From Chitinophaga sp. CF118 (lineage in GTDB: Bacteria; Bacteroidota; Bacteroidia; Chitinophagales; Chitinophagaceae): 64,000 nt of DNA. The notes beneath the pieces were generated by a model. The model was given only the letters and a program-made list of their open reading frames with translations, did not search any database and was not told the DNA's origin. Every line of letters begins with the position of its first letter. Within the stretch, counting starts at the first letter, position 1. The DNA is taken from positions 1,364,001 through 1,428,000 of the forward strand of contig NZ_FOMK01000001.1 of NCBI RefSeq assembly GCF_900112615.1, given 5' to 3'. Position numbers and translations under genes: made by a program. Shown piece after piece: positions 32,901 through 39,700 of the stretch.

Positions 32901-34773
32901 TCTCCAGTAACTGTTCGCTTTCCCCTCCTATATTCATTCCACCTTCTTTCCATAAAGGCCAGTTAATACTTAACGTTTTACCAGATCGCTTTCCCTTTGC
33001 CTGTTCCTGGTTACGATAACAGGCATAGTTATCCAGCCATGCATTGGCTGCTGCATAATCTGCCTGTCCTACATTTCCATACACACCAGCAACAGAAGAA
33101 AAGAATACCATAAAATCAAGTGGTACTGTTTTCGTTGCTTCATCCAGATTTATTGCACCCTCAATTTTAGGTAACAACACCTGCCTGATCTCTTCTCCGG
33201 ATTTATTAATAATAAAACTATCCCGGATTATACCAGCACTATGAATAATACCATCCAGCCGGTGATAGGTAGTGCTAATCATACTGATCAGTGCTTTCAC
33301 CGCTACCATATCTGTAACATCACAGGAATGATATATTGCTCCCGGTATTTTTCCCAGGGTTTGTGGAGGTACTATACTTCTGCCTGTCAGCACTATTGTA
33401 GTCCCTGGCACCTGGCTAATATGTTCTGCAAATAACTTTCCTAATCCCCCGGCACCACCTGTAATAAGGTATACTCCGCCTTCTTTGACTGGCAGTCTTT
33501 CCGTCCCACTGACAACAGGTACCGGCACTTTTACCATCCTCACTCCTTCTCTGTAGCTTACTTCAACATCTGCTGTTTCCCGTTCTGTTTCAAGTATCTG
33601 TACCAGGGCAGACAGTTGCTTAACAGATAGATCATCTACCCCGATTACCTTCCCACTTATTTTTCTATTTTCAAGTGCAGTAGTTTTTAATAATCCGGAA
33701 ATAAATGCATTGTAATGGTAATCCGGATTATTAAAAACAACGATCACTTGTGTAGCACTCTGCGTGGTAAACAGTTTTTTCAGCCTGTCAAATACTGCTG
33801 TAAAAAAGGTAATAGCATCCCCTTCCGGAAGTGATACGACTTCCACGCCTAATATGTCCTTCAGTTTATCAGCAAGATCTGAAGTGCCACCAGCCAGCAA
33901 AATCAACTGGGTTTCATCTGTAGCAGTCAAAACCGGCAATTTTTCTTCCCATACATAATGATACAAATGGGTAGCCGGCTCGTCATCCGTTTGTTCTTTT
34001 TCCGGAGACAACATCACGATATCTGTAAAGCTGAGCAATATTGTGCCTGCATCATTTACGATATCTATATCATAACCGGTAATCGCATTATTAGCATTTT
34101 TATATTTACTTTTCCGCGCATAACACCAGATTTCTGCGGGCAACTCACTATAGATATTTACCTCTCTGACACTGAATGGAATTACCAGATTATAATCCTT
34201 TGCAGCGATCCTCATACCCATGCTGGTCTGCAATGCACTATCCAATATGCCGGGAGTTAATACAAAACCTTCTTCCGGGGGCAAAGTAATTTTAGATAAT
34301 GCTTCCTCTTCACTATAATACAATTTTGATATTCCCCTGAAGCTAGTTCCGTATTGCAGGCCACGTTCAGCGAATAACCGGTAACAGTCAGCGTGTTCTT
34401 TTACAGCAGATAACCTATGCCGGATATCATCCAGATCATGGTTTGCCGGCGCATACAGTTTACCCGTTCCCAATCGTCCCTGGTTATGTAACTGTTCTTC
34501 TCCCTGCTGTGAAAAAATTCTGTATGCAATTTCTTCTCCCGCCGGATAAACGCTGATATGTATTTTTTCGGGTGTACCATTTACCCGTACAGGGCTTAAC
34601 CAGGTTACACCTTTCAGTTGGGTAATCTTCTCTTTTACAGATACTTCGCCTGCTGCCCTGGCCATTTCCAGGTAAGCGACACCCGGTAATATTTTTTCCT
34701 CTCTTATCTTATGATCTGCCAAAAAGGATTCAGTACCGGTATAGATGCTCGTAAATTGTTGCTCTTTCATCAT
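17038..34773 (-). CDS. trans-AT polyketide synthase, second protein (5,911 residues)
   Basis: This is the central protein of the assembly line. Domain order with approximate residues: DH 1-272; KR 275-640; ACP (Ser723); KS (Cys968); KR 1392-1828; cMT 1829-2208; ACP (Ser2268); KS (Cys2496); DH 2925-3195; KR 3208-3572 with Ala3501 at the catalytic Ser position; ACP (Ser3678); KS (Cys3936); two ACPs (Ser4459, Ser4553); KS (Cys4794); DH 5205-5475; KR 5489-5911. No AT domain is present; the KSs carry trans-AT linkers. The protein begins inside a DH domain and ends after a KR, so both ends depend on neighbouring proteins. The start ATG (34,771-34,773) is followed by a second ATG, which has AAAAAGG just upstream and could equally be used. 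The upstream gene ends in the same reading frame only three codons before. Confidence 0.96.
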   Translation of the reverse strand: MMKEQQFTSIYTGTESFLADHKIREEKILPGVAYLEMARAAGEVSVKEKITQLKGVTWLSPVRVNGTPEKIHISVYPAGEEIAYRIFSQQGEEQLHNQGRLGTGKLYAPANHDLDDIRHRLSAVKEHADCYRLFAERGLQYGTSFRGISKLYYSEEEALSKITLPPEEGFVLTPGILDSALQTSMGMRIAAKDYNLVIPFSVREVNIYSELPAEIWCYARKSKYKNANNAITGYDIDIVNDAGTILLSFTDIVMLSPEKEQTDDEPATHLYHYVWEEKLPVLTATDETQLILLAGGTSDLADKLKDILGVEVVSLPEGDAITFFTAVFDRLKKLFTTQSATQVIVVFNNPDYHYNAFISGLLKTTALENRKISGKVIGVDDLSVKQLSALVQILETERETADVEVSYREGVRMVKVPVPVVSGTERLPVKEGGVYLITGGAGGLGKLFAEHISQVPGTTIVLTGRSIVPPQTLGKIPGAIYHSCDVTDMVAVKALISMISTTYHRLDGIIHSAGIIRDSFIINKSGEEIRQVLLPKIEGAINLDEATKTVPLDFMVFFSSVAGVYGNVGQADYAAANAWLDNYACYRNQEQAKGKRSGKTLSINWPLWKEGGMNIGGESEQLLEKHSGMLPLPSAEGLMAFDILLNNIAGQVLVAYGKKDRLRKKLFATKAFPVAETIIADTSLIDLREQTIGKIREIAAALLKLSVNDIETDQELGDYGFDSVLMTLFSNQLNSCYDLELMPTVFYNYPTVEDLAVYLLEEHKNSIIKYHVAVPSLPIVSAPAKETPQLTAPVGLSPIAIIGMEGRFPGSPDLSSFWNNIVANKDLITEIPLNRWDWRKLDGDPDRDKNKTRIKWGGFIDDIDKFDPLFFGISPKEAAFMDPQQRITLEAVYHALEDAGISPGSIKGSNTGVFIGVSNMDYSWLMQHQPDLTSEAQFPTGIAHAMLVNRISYLLDLHGPSVPIDTACSSALVAIHRAVESIRSGHCEIAIAGGVNVILSPVLTLSFGQAGMLSEDGHCKTFDQEANGYVRGEGVGVIILKSLQQAEADGDHIYGVIRSSAENHGGKANTLTSPNPVAQKDLLLKAYRLAGIDPRDVSYIEAHGTGTSLGDPIETEGLKEAFNILYQDFDLAVPATPYCALGSVKTNIGHLEAAAGIAGLLKVLLSIKHRILPGNPHLKTPNRYLKLTDTPFYLQKESSVWKTENSKPRIAGVSSFGFGGANAHVVVEEYLSPLKKGYTDNAPAVIVLSAKSKEQLTGQVTNLHRFLVQHPDTDLYDVAYTLQTGREHMQERLAMIVADKTTLMQQLAAYPTVSGNIVFTGNVRKDKPGEPVDAGSPIENARLWTQGIPVNWSSLYTVGKPSRISLPGYPFLRQRYWIPSEISHVLPPQEKGICDVHVPVWNRITVPSSVKSLTGKYLLVANGKEHTLTGSLKNTLEETGNVVELPTGLSPLPAGITHVYLLDGLAEAGVMNADLSIFRTMKELLSSGYREKNLKITVFTYRTQKVSAFDKVNANGGGIAGLMGSLAKEQPLWDIRVIDLSTGDITSKDIDLLQTAPYDKDGGVIAYRHQSFYQRSLYSLQLPVPQSGRIRQGGTYVILGGAGGIGKVTTAYLVKHYQAQVIWLGRSKINEQISNAQQEIEKLGIKPLYIQCDANDRTDMENVRLEIKTAHPVINGLFHAAIVLNDMLLKDMTEDDFLKSFSPKSTGSHHFINSFKNESLDFICFYSSLQSQWNAAGQANYSAGCTYKDSYAEVVREELHLPVYTINWGYWGDVGIVATDVYRRKMEQMGVGSITAAEGMEMLECVLAGQHRQVVAMKRTGNTLIHFIRGNRSLVKISAESLLRVHDPVIKVYDSPENAEAAFLDLCAKGILQVLLLMNIDKTAVAGITVAEVRKKLQIIEKYDRLFTTVCQLLEKHHYIREWAIPERTTQQLETFHLTSAISRLVSEQPEFASRCQLLQICLSAFQDILRGVKNATDIIFPGGSFDYVSNIYKGNYQSDYFNDLLADIVLASVAQGVKDLLPGEKIRILEVGAGTGGTTERIFKKLTPYKEHITYVYTDLSRSFLLYAEETFRKDAPYLETALFNIEKSPEEQGFSVGSHDIVIGANVVHATKDISTSLSNIKGLLKGGGLLLLNEIAGTELFTTLTFGLLDGWWLYEDAGLRLPGSPGLSAEGWYTALTDAGYEQVKSYPENSKLSQQIILACSDGIVVKTLQGQQEKTPVPVVIEKAVNKDWLTARLVTIAAGTIMIPEKELDVEGQFRDYGFDSILGTTLVKNINAAFNITLKPTDIYNYPNISRLSDFIQHTYLKSATQERDNRFTPPAASVATDAIAVIGISCGFGDASNPDEYWSALRDGRSMITEVPAERWDIDEHYSPDPDQSGKSYSKWGSFLKDIDKFDPLFFRISGSEAELMDPRQRLFLMHCWKAIEDAGISPRKLASARCGVYVGAAPGDYVNDINDRAASAMWGNSNAILASRISYLLDLRGPAIAVDTACSSSLVSMDMGYKSLQSGETDIVISGGVNVMNTRDFYTIASRSGMLSPTGQCYTFDQRADGFVPGEGVGVVIMKRLADAERDGDHIYGVIRGSAVNQDGTSNGITAPNVLSQIALQKEVYNRFNINPETIGYIETHGTGTRLGDPVEFDALTASFRAFTDKKQFCGLASVKTNIGHTLAAAGVAGVIKLLLALKYKQLPPSLNYTTCNPLIDLENSPFKIQLKLEDWLPEDGVPRRAAISSFGFSGTNAHMVIEEYNPVPQTAYQSNAPAIILLSAKNQDRLKEMVGNLKNHLLVHSVINLHDIAYTLQTGREAMEERMALVVESKEELLSKLTAWLQGSTVPVFKGNVKRDGNDFMLEGGAGKAYISYAILHREVTALAQLWVKGIQIDWTLLYEGESPRKVSLPAYPFAIERYWLPEIVNKEIPAIHRLHPLLHVNESDLLQQQYAGIYTGKELFLREHKVRGEMVLPAVAYLEMAIAAGEKATRHKITLLKDVSLQQAVTVRAIPRKIQIRLLPQEENITYEVYTGENDQETVHSQGKLYTQPLAVPEMLDLDGIRKRLFRSMSKDACYHAFREMGMDYGPAFQGIEQLWFSEEEALSRITLSAQKEYILSPGLLDSAIQTCAGLNFARENHFLALPFSIGEIKIYQDLPTTVWSYVRRSTLYQSPKEGISHFDILVLNEEGEVLLEFNDLVMVSPDGGNVKRSQASAHVYLPLWQEKAAVINNTINAVPLILLAGSSADLADKLTVRLETSVIALPQTTTIAYFLDVMERMKTVTDRHVIIVCSNADYLEYSFVAGILKTANRENSRITGKILGVDQLSVKNLELLVSILETEQFTTDTEVQYLDGKRVVKRLVPASSPVMKEHLPIIKEGGVYLITGGAGGLGQIFAQHISKTAGTRIILTGTSQLSEEKVALFSGIPNSTYHRCDISDRTATIALIKEVLATAGKLDGIIHSAGVVKDSFIVNKTKEAIAAVGAPKITGLQYLDEATKDIPLDFMVFFSAVAGVLGNPGQADYAAANHYLDNYAQYRNKEKAKGNRSGKTISISWPLWQEGGMQVPVEKIAYLEKYWGMLPLPTVEGVRVFESVLNNNYEHAIILYGRQEAIAASISREDVLESAVTTIAPLSESVLQSNKADLNRNDTQLHDVTVDFLKEILSDELKIAIDKFEPSAPFEQYGIDSVLITRLNHRFDILFGRVPSTLFFEYRTLNELAGYFAGAHAGKIRELSTPQPVIVPAERSVVQRFATTPAPKVEKQQPATGVEEIAIVGLSGRYPGADNIHEFWNNLQAGKDCITEIPADRWDVAGFYGEGKGKSYSKWGGFINDVDKFDPAFFNISPRDALQMDPQERLFLQVAWEAIEDGGYTRSRLNEYARKGITGMEGNVGVYVGVMYEEYQLFGAEETLKGNPLPLLGNPGSIANRVSYFLNLHGPSIAIDTMCSSSLTAIHLACRDILSGDTSMAIAGGVNVSIHPNKYLLLSQGKFVSGKGRCESFGEGGEGYVPGEGVGAVLLKKLSQAIADGDQIYGVIKGSALNHGGKTNGYTVPNPNAQAAVIRDAMKKAGVTPEQFSYIEAHGTGTSLGDPIEIAGLVSAFNTDKKQFCNIGSVKSNIGHCESAAGVSGLTKVLLQLKHRQLVPSLHSSKLNHNIDFSNTPFRVQQTVEKWEAMDNKPRLAGISGFGAGGSNAHIIIEEYLPVPLMGSAEDGPAIIVLSARDADRLRMQVLNLKQYLEKQESGRLHNIAYTLQVGRESMEERLAFVAADKADLLNKLNAYLNGDTAAFLTGNIQSFTTKPDLKEQLRDAVNKKALPVIADLWIKGMPVDWPLLYTGALPQRISLPLYPFYRKRYWFDNRVPVATPALPLIDVPSAKVLLTDLQDSLMLVKPSVENVQTRLLTYEPVAETPVPLKTILKETEYPEHLPVANSLFQEVKEVSGQLKIILKEALYLDNNPDENRAFQELGLDSIVGVELVKSINERFNISLAVTKLYDYPTLFTLAAYIQQLLPQTIQVSVPEPVKTIPVSDNNVILQQLKETLKEALYLESDPDENRAFQELGLDSIVGVELIKAINEQFQISLSVTKLYDYPTLKTLTGYIAELMPATTFPVTDVELPVNEKIVAPVEMHAQQDNRVAIIGMSGRYPKAENLAVYWDNISKGMDCVTEVSADRWNTAAHYVAGGELTGEIYSKWLGEMADIDKFDPLFFNISPAEAEMMDPQQRVFLEECWKGLEDAGYNKVLLDGMKCGTYVGIMSNEYAYLVKQSGIDCNAAQLMTGNANSIFAARMAYLLNLKGPAIAIDTACSSSLVATHLACQALLNGEIDMAVAGGVTLYLSVAPYEQMCAAGMLSRDGKCKAFDNSADGFVPGEGVGILILKRLQDAIRDGDDIRGVILGSGINQDGKTNGITAPSVNSQINLLTDIYKKFAIDPATISYVEAHGTGTKLGDPIEAEALMTVFTAFTDKKRYCGIGSVKSNLGHTSAAAGVAGIEKILLQFKAGKLAPTIHFNKENEFINFGDSPFYVNTSLKNWDVPGHQPRRAAVNSFGFSGTNAHLVLEEYIAPVSSSVQDNTPVLIVLSARDKERLEEQVLQLRDFLLIHPDVLLKRVAYTLQTGREAMECRLAFTVTNSRDCIAALSAYLENELSGLFVSDNNPVNIKITYNDLPVLAQAWVNRAQVDWKLLYPGRPPLRISLPAYPFARERYWLSLEAPVSKEGQLHPLLHRNISSLKQQQFTSIYTGKESFLLDHRIGDEKVLPGTAHLELARAAGEQATEEKVTHLKDVTWLSPLTVNGTPEKVNINLQLSDGVLGFEVVSPASGETHSKGILGTGILPAIKPFDLTAIHSRLTHSKQGTDCYNLFKTFGLNYGASFQGISTLYYNENEALARITLPEEKGYLLMPGLLDSALQTCAGIQLAGGRGVLELPFGVSEVNIYETLPATIWSYARKNLRHRTDSKLTYYDVDLLSDNGAVLLSFRDFAVLQAPPAEEADMPKLYTPVWNRMSVSSKQTSLSTGKHLIVSGPEMQFGKDLQRVLLGSNKDVHQVSSLQHLSAGISHIYLLQGLAAVGEEQGYVNRELAVFNIIRELLSSDYREKELHITVLTLRTQKVIASDIVTPGGSGITGLIGSLAKEQPHWHIRVIDVSEPVLNDEGIAGVLATPYDKEEVLSAYRNGFSYQRDLFEMELLAGKVSRLKQGGTYVILGGAGGIGIATTRYLVEKYKAKVIWLGRSALNMKISADIDAVAKLGVKPLYVQCDANDRNSMEDAFRIIKKSHAHINGLFHSAIVLNDMLIKNMSEDDFLRSFLPKSAGSHHFVDVFCNDSLDFICFYSSVQSQWNNPGQSNYAAGCTYKDSYALQLKDTLKIPVHIINWGYWGEVGIVSSEEYREQMKYMGIGSISTTAGMDILEAVLSNKPNQVTALKFV
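20990..23505 (-). other. Module 5: KS-ACP-ACP (no reductive domains)
   Basis: The KS has TMCSSSLTAIHLAC (Cys3936). After a linker ending LPLYPFYRKRYW come about 100 residues without a recognisable domain, then two ACPs (Ser4459 at 21,397-21,399; Ser4553 at 21,115-21,117). The ACPs are nearly identical: both read FQELGLDSIVGVEL around the Ser and VTKLYDYPTL at the end, and the DNA is also very similar, so the duplication looks recent. With no KR, the beta-keto group is left intact unless it is modified in trans. Confidence 0.85.
23630..27790 (-). other. Module 4: KS-DH-KR(Ser to Ala)-ACP
   Basis: The KS has Cys2496 in DTACSSSLVSMDM. The DH (about 26,000-25,190) has the only fully canonical first motif in this synthase, HKVRGEMVLP, and LLDSAIQ. 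The KR (about 25,150-24,060) keeps ITGGAGGLG, the Lys (APKITG) and Tyr3514 with Asn at +4. The catalytic Ser position, 13 residues before Tyr, is Ala3501 (codon 24,271-24,273): FFSAVAG, where the sister KRs read FFSSVAG. The ACP Ser is residue 3678 (TCG codon, 23,740-23,742). Confidence 0.85.
27840..32385 (-). other. Module 3: KS-KR-cMT-ACP
   Basis: The KS has Cys968. A KR (about 30,600-29,290) follows the LPGYPFLRQRYW linker directly. It has YVILGGAGGIG, catalytic Ser and Tyr in FYSSLQS...ANYSAGCTYKDSY, and VLND at the stereochemical site (B-type Asp). The cMT (29,290-28,150) has LEVGAGTGGTTE near residue 2034. The ACP Ser is residue 2268 (27,970-27,972). The predicted output is an alpha-methyl, beta-hydroxy unit. 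Confidence 0.85.
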
Positions 34774-36700
34774 CCTTTTTATTTAATAAGAAGTGTGGGC
34801 TTTTTCCTGTTTATGAAGGAGGGGATGGATACTATTATTATCCTCCCGGAAATGTAGTAAGGGATGTAATTTTTCAACCACATGTATCGGGGATTCTTTT
34901 ATTTCAGGGATTCCCGGCACCCAATAACGCTGACGGGCAAACGGGTATACCGGCAGGCTGATTCTATCCGGTTTGGTGTCAGGATACAACATTTCCCAGT
35001 TTATCTCCATTCCCTGTATCCAATAACCAGCCAGCAATGGGAATGCTTTATCAGACATTGCCTGTTTGATCAGTGCCTGTCCATCACTGCCCTTAAGCAT
35101 ACTACCTGTTTTGTTCTTTTTGGTATTTCCTGTGAAGAGTTCCCTGGCGGTTCCCTTTATGAAATCAGTCAGTTGTTTTAATAATGTTTCTGTATCTGAC
35201 ACTACAATTGCGAGCCGCTCTTCCATATTTTCCCTGCCCACCTGCAGTGTATAGGCAATATCATGTAGCGAATAAACAGGGTGTTGCACCAGGAAATTCC
35301 GAAGGTTGGATACGAGTTCCATCAAACGTGCTTCATTCTTTGCTGATAATATGATAATAGCAGGATCTGCACTATGGTAAGCCGGACGGGAAATAGCTTT
35401 GTATTCTTCAAGAATGACATGCGCATTTGCACCACCAAAACCAAAGCTGCTGATACCTGCAATCCGGGGTTTGTGATCCGGCGTTTTCCATACAGTTGTT
35501 TCCCGTTGCAGATAAAAGGGACTCCCTTCCAGTTTCAGATATTCGTTAGGACGTTTTAAATGAGGGTTTCCGGTTAACATTCCATGTTTCATACACAACA
35601 GCACTTTTATCACACCTGCAATACCTGCACCGGCTTCCAGATGACCAATATTGGCTTTTACACTACCTAAGGCACAATGAGCAATTGCAGATTGCGCCAT
35701 ATTCTTATCCTTATATAATTCTTTGAATGCCAGTTTCAACCCTTCCGTTTCAATAGGATCTCCCAATGATGTTCCTGTTCCGTGTGCTTCTATATATGTT
35801 ACATCCCGGGGATCGATATTAGCACCACGATAAGCTTTCAGCAACAGATCCCTTTGTGCCAGCGGGTTTGGAGAAGTGAGTGTATTTGCTTTTCCGCCAT
35901 GATTTTCGGCAGTATTACGGATAATACCATAAATATGATCACCGTCTGCCTCTGCCTTACTTAAAGATTTCAGGATAATAACTCCAACTCCTTCTGCTCT
36001 CACATATCCATTTGCAGACTGGTCAAAACTTTTGCAACGGCCATCCGCACTTAGCATACCTGCCTGGCTAAACGAAAGTGTAAACCCTGGTGATAAAAGA
36101 GAATTTACGCCTCCGGCAATCGCCATCTCACAATTGCCATTCCGGATATTCTCCACAGCTTTGTGAATAGCAATCAGAGAGCTTGCGCAGGCTGCATCTA
36201 CCGGTTCACTTGGACCATGGATATTTAACAGGTAAGAAATACGATTGACAAGTACTGCATGCACAATACCGGTTGAAAATTGTGCTTCACTGGCCAGATC
36301 AGGTTGTTTGTTCAATAACCAGGAATAATCAGAACTGCATAATCCCATGAATACACCCGTATTACTACCTTTAATTCCTGCTGGTGAAATACCAGCATCT
36401 TCCAAGGCATGATATACTGTTTCCAATGTGATGCGTTGCTGGGGATCCATCAGTTCTGCTTCTCTGGGAGAAATATTGAAAAACAGCGGATCAAACTTAT
36501 CGATGTCTGCGATAAAGCCGCCCCATTTAGATAATGTTTTATTCTTCTCTTTTTTGGGATCTCCATAATATTCACGCCAGTCCCACCTGTTAGATGGTAT
36601 CTCAGTTATAAGGTCTTTACCTGTGCTTATATTATTCCAGAAAGCTGCAATATCAGGAGAACCCGGGAAACGGCCACTAACGCCAATGATAGCCACCGGA
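32480..36700 (-). other. Module 2: KS | DH-KR-ACP, split over two proteins
   Basis: The KS at the end of the 2,573-residue protein has Cys2106 in the variant block DAACASSLIAIHKA. The DH starts at the very N-terminus of the next protein, with catalytic His21 in HKIREEKILP and ILDSALQ further on. The KR follows (about 33,950-32,850; FFSSVAG...ADYAAAN; HSAGIIRDS, B-type), then the ACP with Ser723 (32,605-32,607). The strand that normally precedes the DH His (HPLLH motif) sits at the C-terminus of the upstream protein, so the break falls inside the DH domain. Confidence 0.85.
34774..34785 (-). other. single in-frame stop and three codons between the first and second PKS proteins
   Basis: The TAA ending the first PKS protein (34,783-34,785) is followed by ATA AAA AGG and then the ATG of the second protein in the same frame. 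Without this one stop codon the two genes would be a single ORF of about 8,490 codons. The purine-rich AAAAAGG may serve as the ribosome-binding site of the second gene. Confidence 0.9.
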
Positions 36701-39700
36701 GCAGGCCCTTGTTCTTTTTCGGATATTGGTATAACGGGGCTCCTTCCCTGCCGCACACTTCTTTCTTTCCATATGCCGGTAACAGGTATTTTTTCCTGTT
36801 GCCCTCCGGTATGCCTGCTGATCAGTTTATCAGGAAAATCAGTTGCTATAAAAGTAACAACATCTTGCACTGCCGGGTAATTATAGAATATAGTGGGTGT
36901 AATGTCGAGGTTATAATAGGTATTCAGTTCATTGGCTAACCTCGTAAATGAAATGGAATCAAATCCATAATCACCCAACTTTTCCTCCGGATCAATATCA
37001 TTCACTGATAGCTTTAAAATAACAGCCGCCATCTCCCGGATCTTTTCTGCAGCCAGTTGTTGCATTTCAATCATATCCTGACTAGCTGCAATAGTCGTGT
37101 GAGAAATAACTTCTCCATACAATTTCTGCTTCATCCGCTCCTCCTCTCCATAGCCAGCTACAACATGCCCTGATGCATTATTCAGTAAGGAATTAAAAAT
37201 GCTGATTCCTTCTTCAGAAGGCATTGGTAACATCCCCCATTGCATTTCCAGTAGTTGTCCGCTTTCTTTGGTAAGCTGCATGCCTCCATTCTTCCAGAGT
37301 GGCCAGCTGATACTAAGCGTACGACCATCTTTGTTCAGGAAAGCAGCATAACCGTCCAGGAAGGCGTTGGCAGCAGCATAATCTGCCTGTCCTGTATTAC
37401 CCAGTATACCAGCTATGGAAGAAAAGAAAACCATAAAGTCAAGTCCTTCATTCCTTGTTGCTTCTACCAGGTTTTTAGCACCTTCAACTTTAGGTAATAA
37501 TACCTCTCGTACTTCTTCAATTGTTTTATTAACAAGAAAGCTATCGCGGATTACACCAGCACTATGAACAACACCATCCAGTTTTCCATAACGTTCCTTT
37601 ATATTGCTGACCAAATCCATCACAGCGGTTTTATCAGTAACATCACATGGCAGGTATATAATTCCGGGTGCTAATTCCAGCATTAATTCTCTTCTTCCGG
37701 TAAGAATCACTTGTGTATGTACTGTCTGACGAATATGGGTTGCCAGCATTTGTCCTATTCCTCCGGCACCTCCTGTAATAAGATATACACCTCCTTCTTT
37801 AATATTTATAGATGGAGCAGTTGCTACATGAGGAGTAAGTTTTCTTTCTTCTCTAATACCATCCACATACCGGATCTCTCCGGATGCAGCATATTGTTCT
37901 GTTTCCAGTAATGCTGTTATTTCCTGTGCGGTCATTAATTTAACACCCAACACATTCCAGCTAATCCCCGGATGTTCCCGTGCTGCTGTTTTTAACAATC
38001 CTGATACAAAACCATAAGAATGATAATCGGACTGTTTACAAACAAGAATGATACGGGTAGAGACTTTACTTTTAACCTGTTCCTGTACTTTATTTAGTAC
38101 GTGTATAAAGAATTCAGTAGTGGATGTTTCCTCTACCGCAATTGTTACATTCCCTGTGAGCTCCTGCAGTTCTCTTGCCAGCCTAACACTAGCTCCGGCA
38201 AGTATTACAAGCCGTTGAGAAGAAGAAGATGGTTGCGAAGAAACAATCAGTGGAGAGGGGATCCAGTCATAATTAAACAGTAAAGATTTTTCCCTGGATT
38301 TTCCAGATGCTCCATTTACAGGCAGCATGGTTAATTCACGGAAGTTGCATAGTACTTTCCCTGTGTTATCCAGCAATTCAATATCATAAATGTTCAAACC
38401 ATTTTCAGAGATGTTGCTTTTCTTTACATAACACCAACAGGTATCAGGCAATACTTTATCAATCATCACTTCTTTCACACCAAAAGGCAGCATCAGGCGT
38501 GTGTCTCCATTCAAAGCATTCAATGCCACACAGGTTTGTAAAGCATTGTCCAGTAACCCGGGATGAAGTACATATGCTTTATCCACAGATAATGAAATCT
38601 CTGACAATGCTTCCATTTCATTATAGTACAGATTTTTTATTCCCTGAAATCCGGGACCGTAATCAAATCCTTTATCCCTGAACAACTGGTAACAATCCTC
38701 ACCTTTTACCACCTTTGTTATCCGACTCCTCAAACCGGCCAACTCTCTCTCTTCCTGCCGCAATTGAGGATGCATACTTACTATACCTTCACTATGCAGC
38801 ACTTCTGCACCATCTTCCTCCGTATACACTTCATACTCCACTTCATCTCCCACTGCATGTAGATTTACATGCATACTGACAGCGCTTCCATTCACTTTTA
38901 ATGGTCGCAGCCAGGTAATATTTCTGATAGCTGTTACCTTTTGCGAGACTGAATGTTCGCAGGCCACCCGCACCAATTCAAGATAGGCCACACCGGGTAA
39001 GATCATTTCCTGCATCACCTTATGGTCTTTCAGGAAAAACTCCATTCCGGTATAAACACTGCTGAATTGCTGTGTGAGAAGATTAGAAGTATTACGGTGT
39101 AATAAAGGATGAAGTTTGCCAACGCTTTCTTTTTCTGATACACGTGTTATCCAATGGCTGTCTTTTGCAAAAGGATAAGTAGGAAGTAAAATTTTTGATG
39201 GCTGTTTATCTCCATATAATAAATGCCAGTTCACTTTTGTGCCATAACACCAGGCTATTGCATTCTTTTGAAGACTGCTACCGTTCTCTTTATTCGTGGG
39301 TTGAACTGCTTTTGCATTTCCCCTGTGCACCGTTAATGTACCAGGGTCTTGTATATAATCCTTTAATAACCTGGTTAATGTTTTTATATCCGGAAAGGTG
39401 ACGGACAGGCGTTCATCCATTTCTTCCCTTGCAGTCTGCAATGTAAAACATAGGTCGGCCGGATGCAGGTTTTCATTTTTCTCAAGATAGGGCACCATTA
39501 ATTTTACATAGGCCATCAATCTTTCCGCATTTTTTGCGGATAACACAAACAGGAAGGGGCCTGTTATATTACTTTTTGAAGACAGCACTTTCTCACCAAA
39601 AGATTCTAATACAACATGTGCATTAGCCCCTCCAATTCCAAAGCTGCTGACACCCGCTCTTAATGGCATCCCTGGTAATATGGGCAACCAGGCAGCTTGT

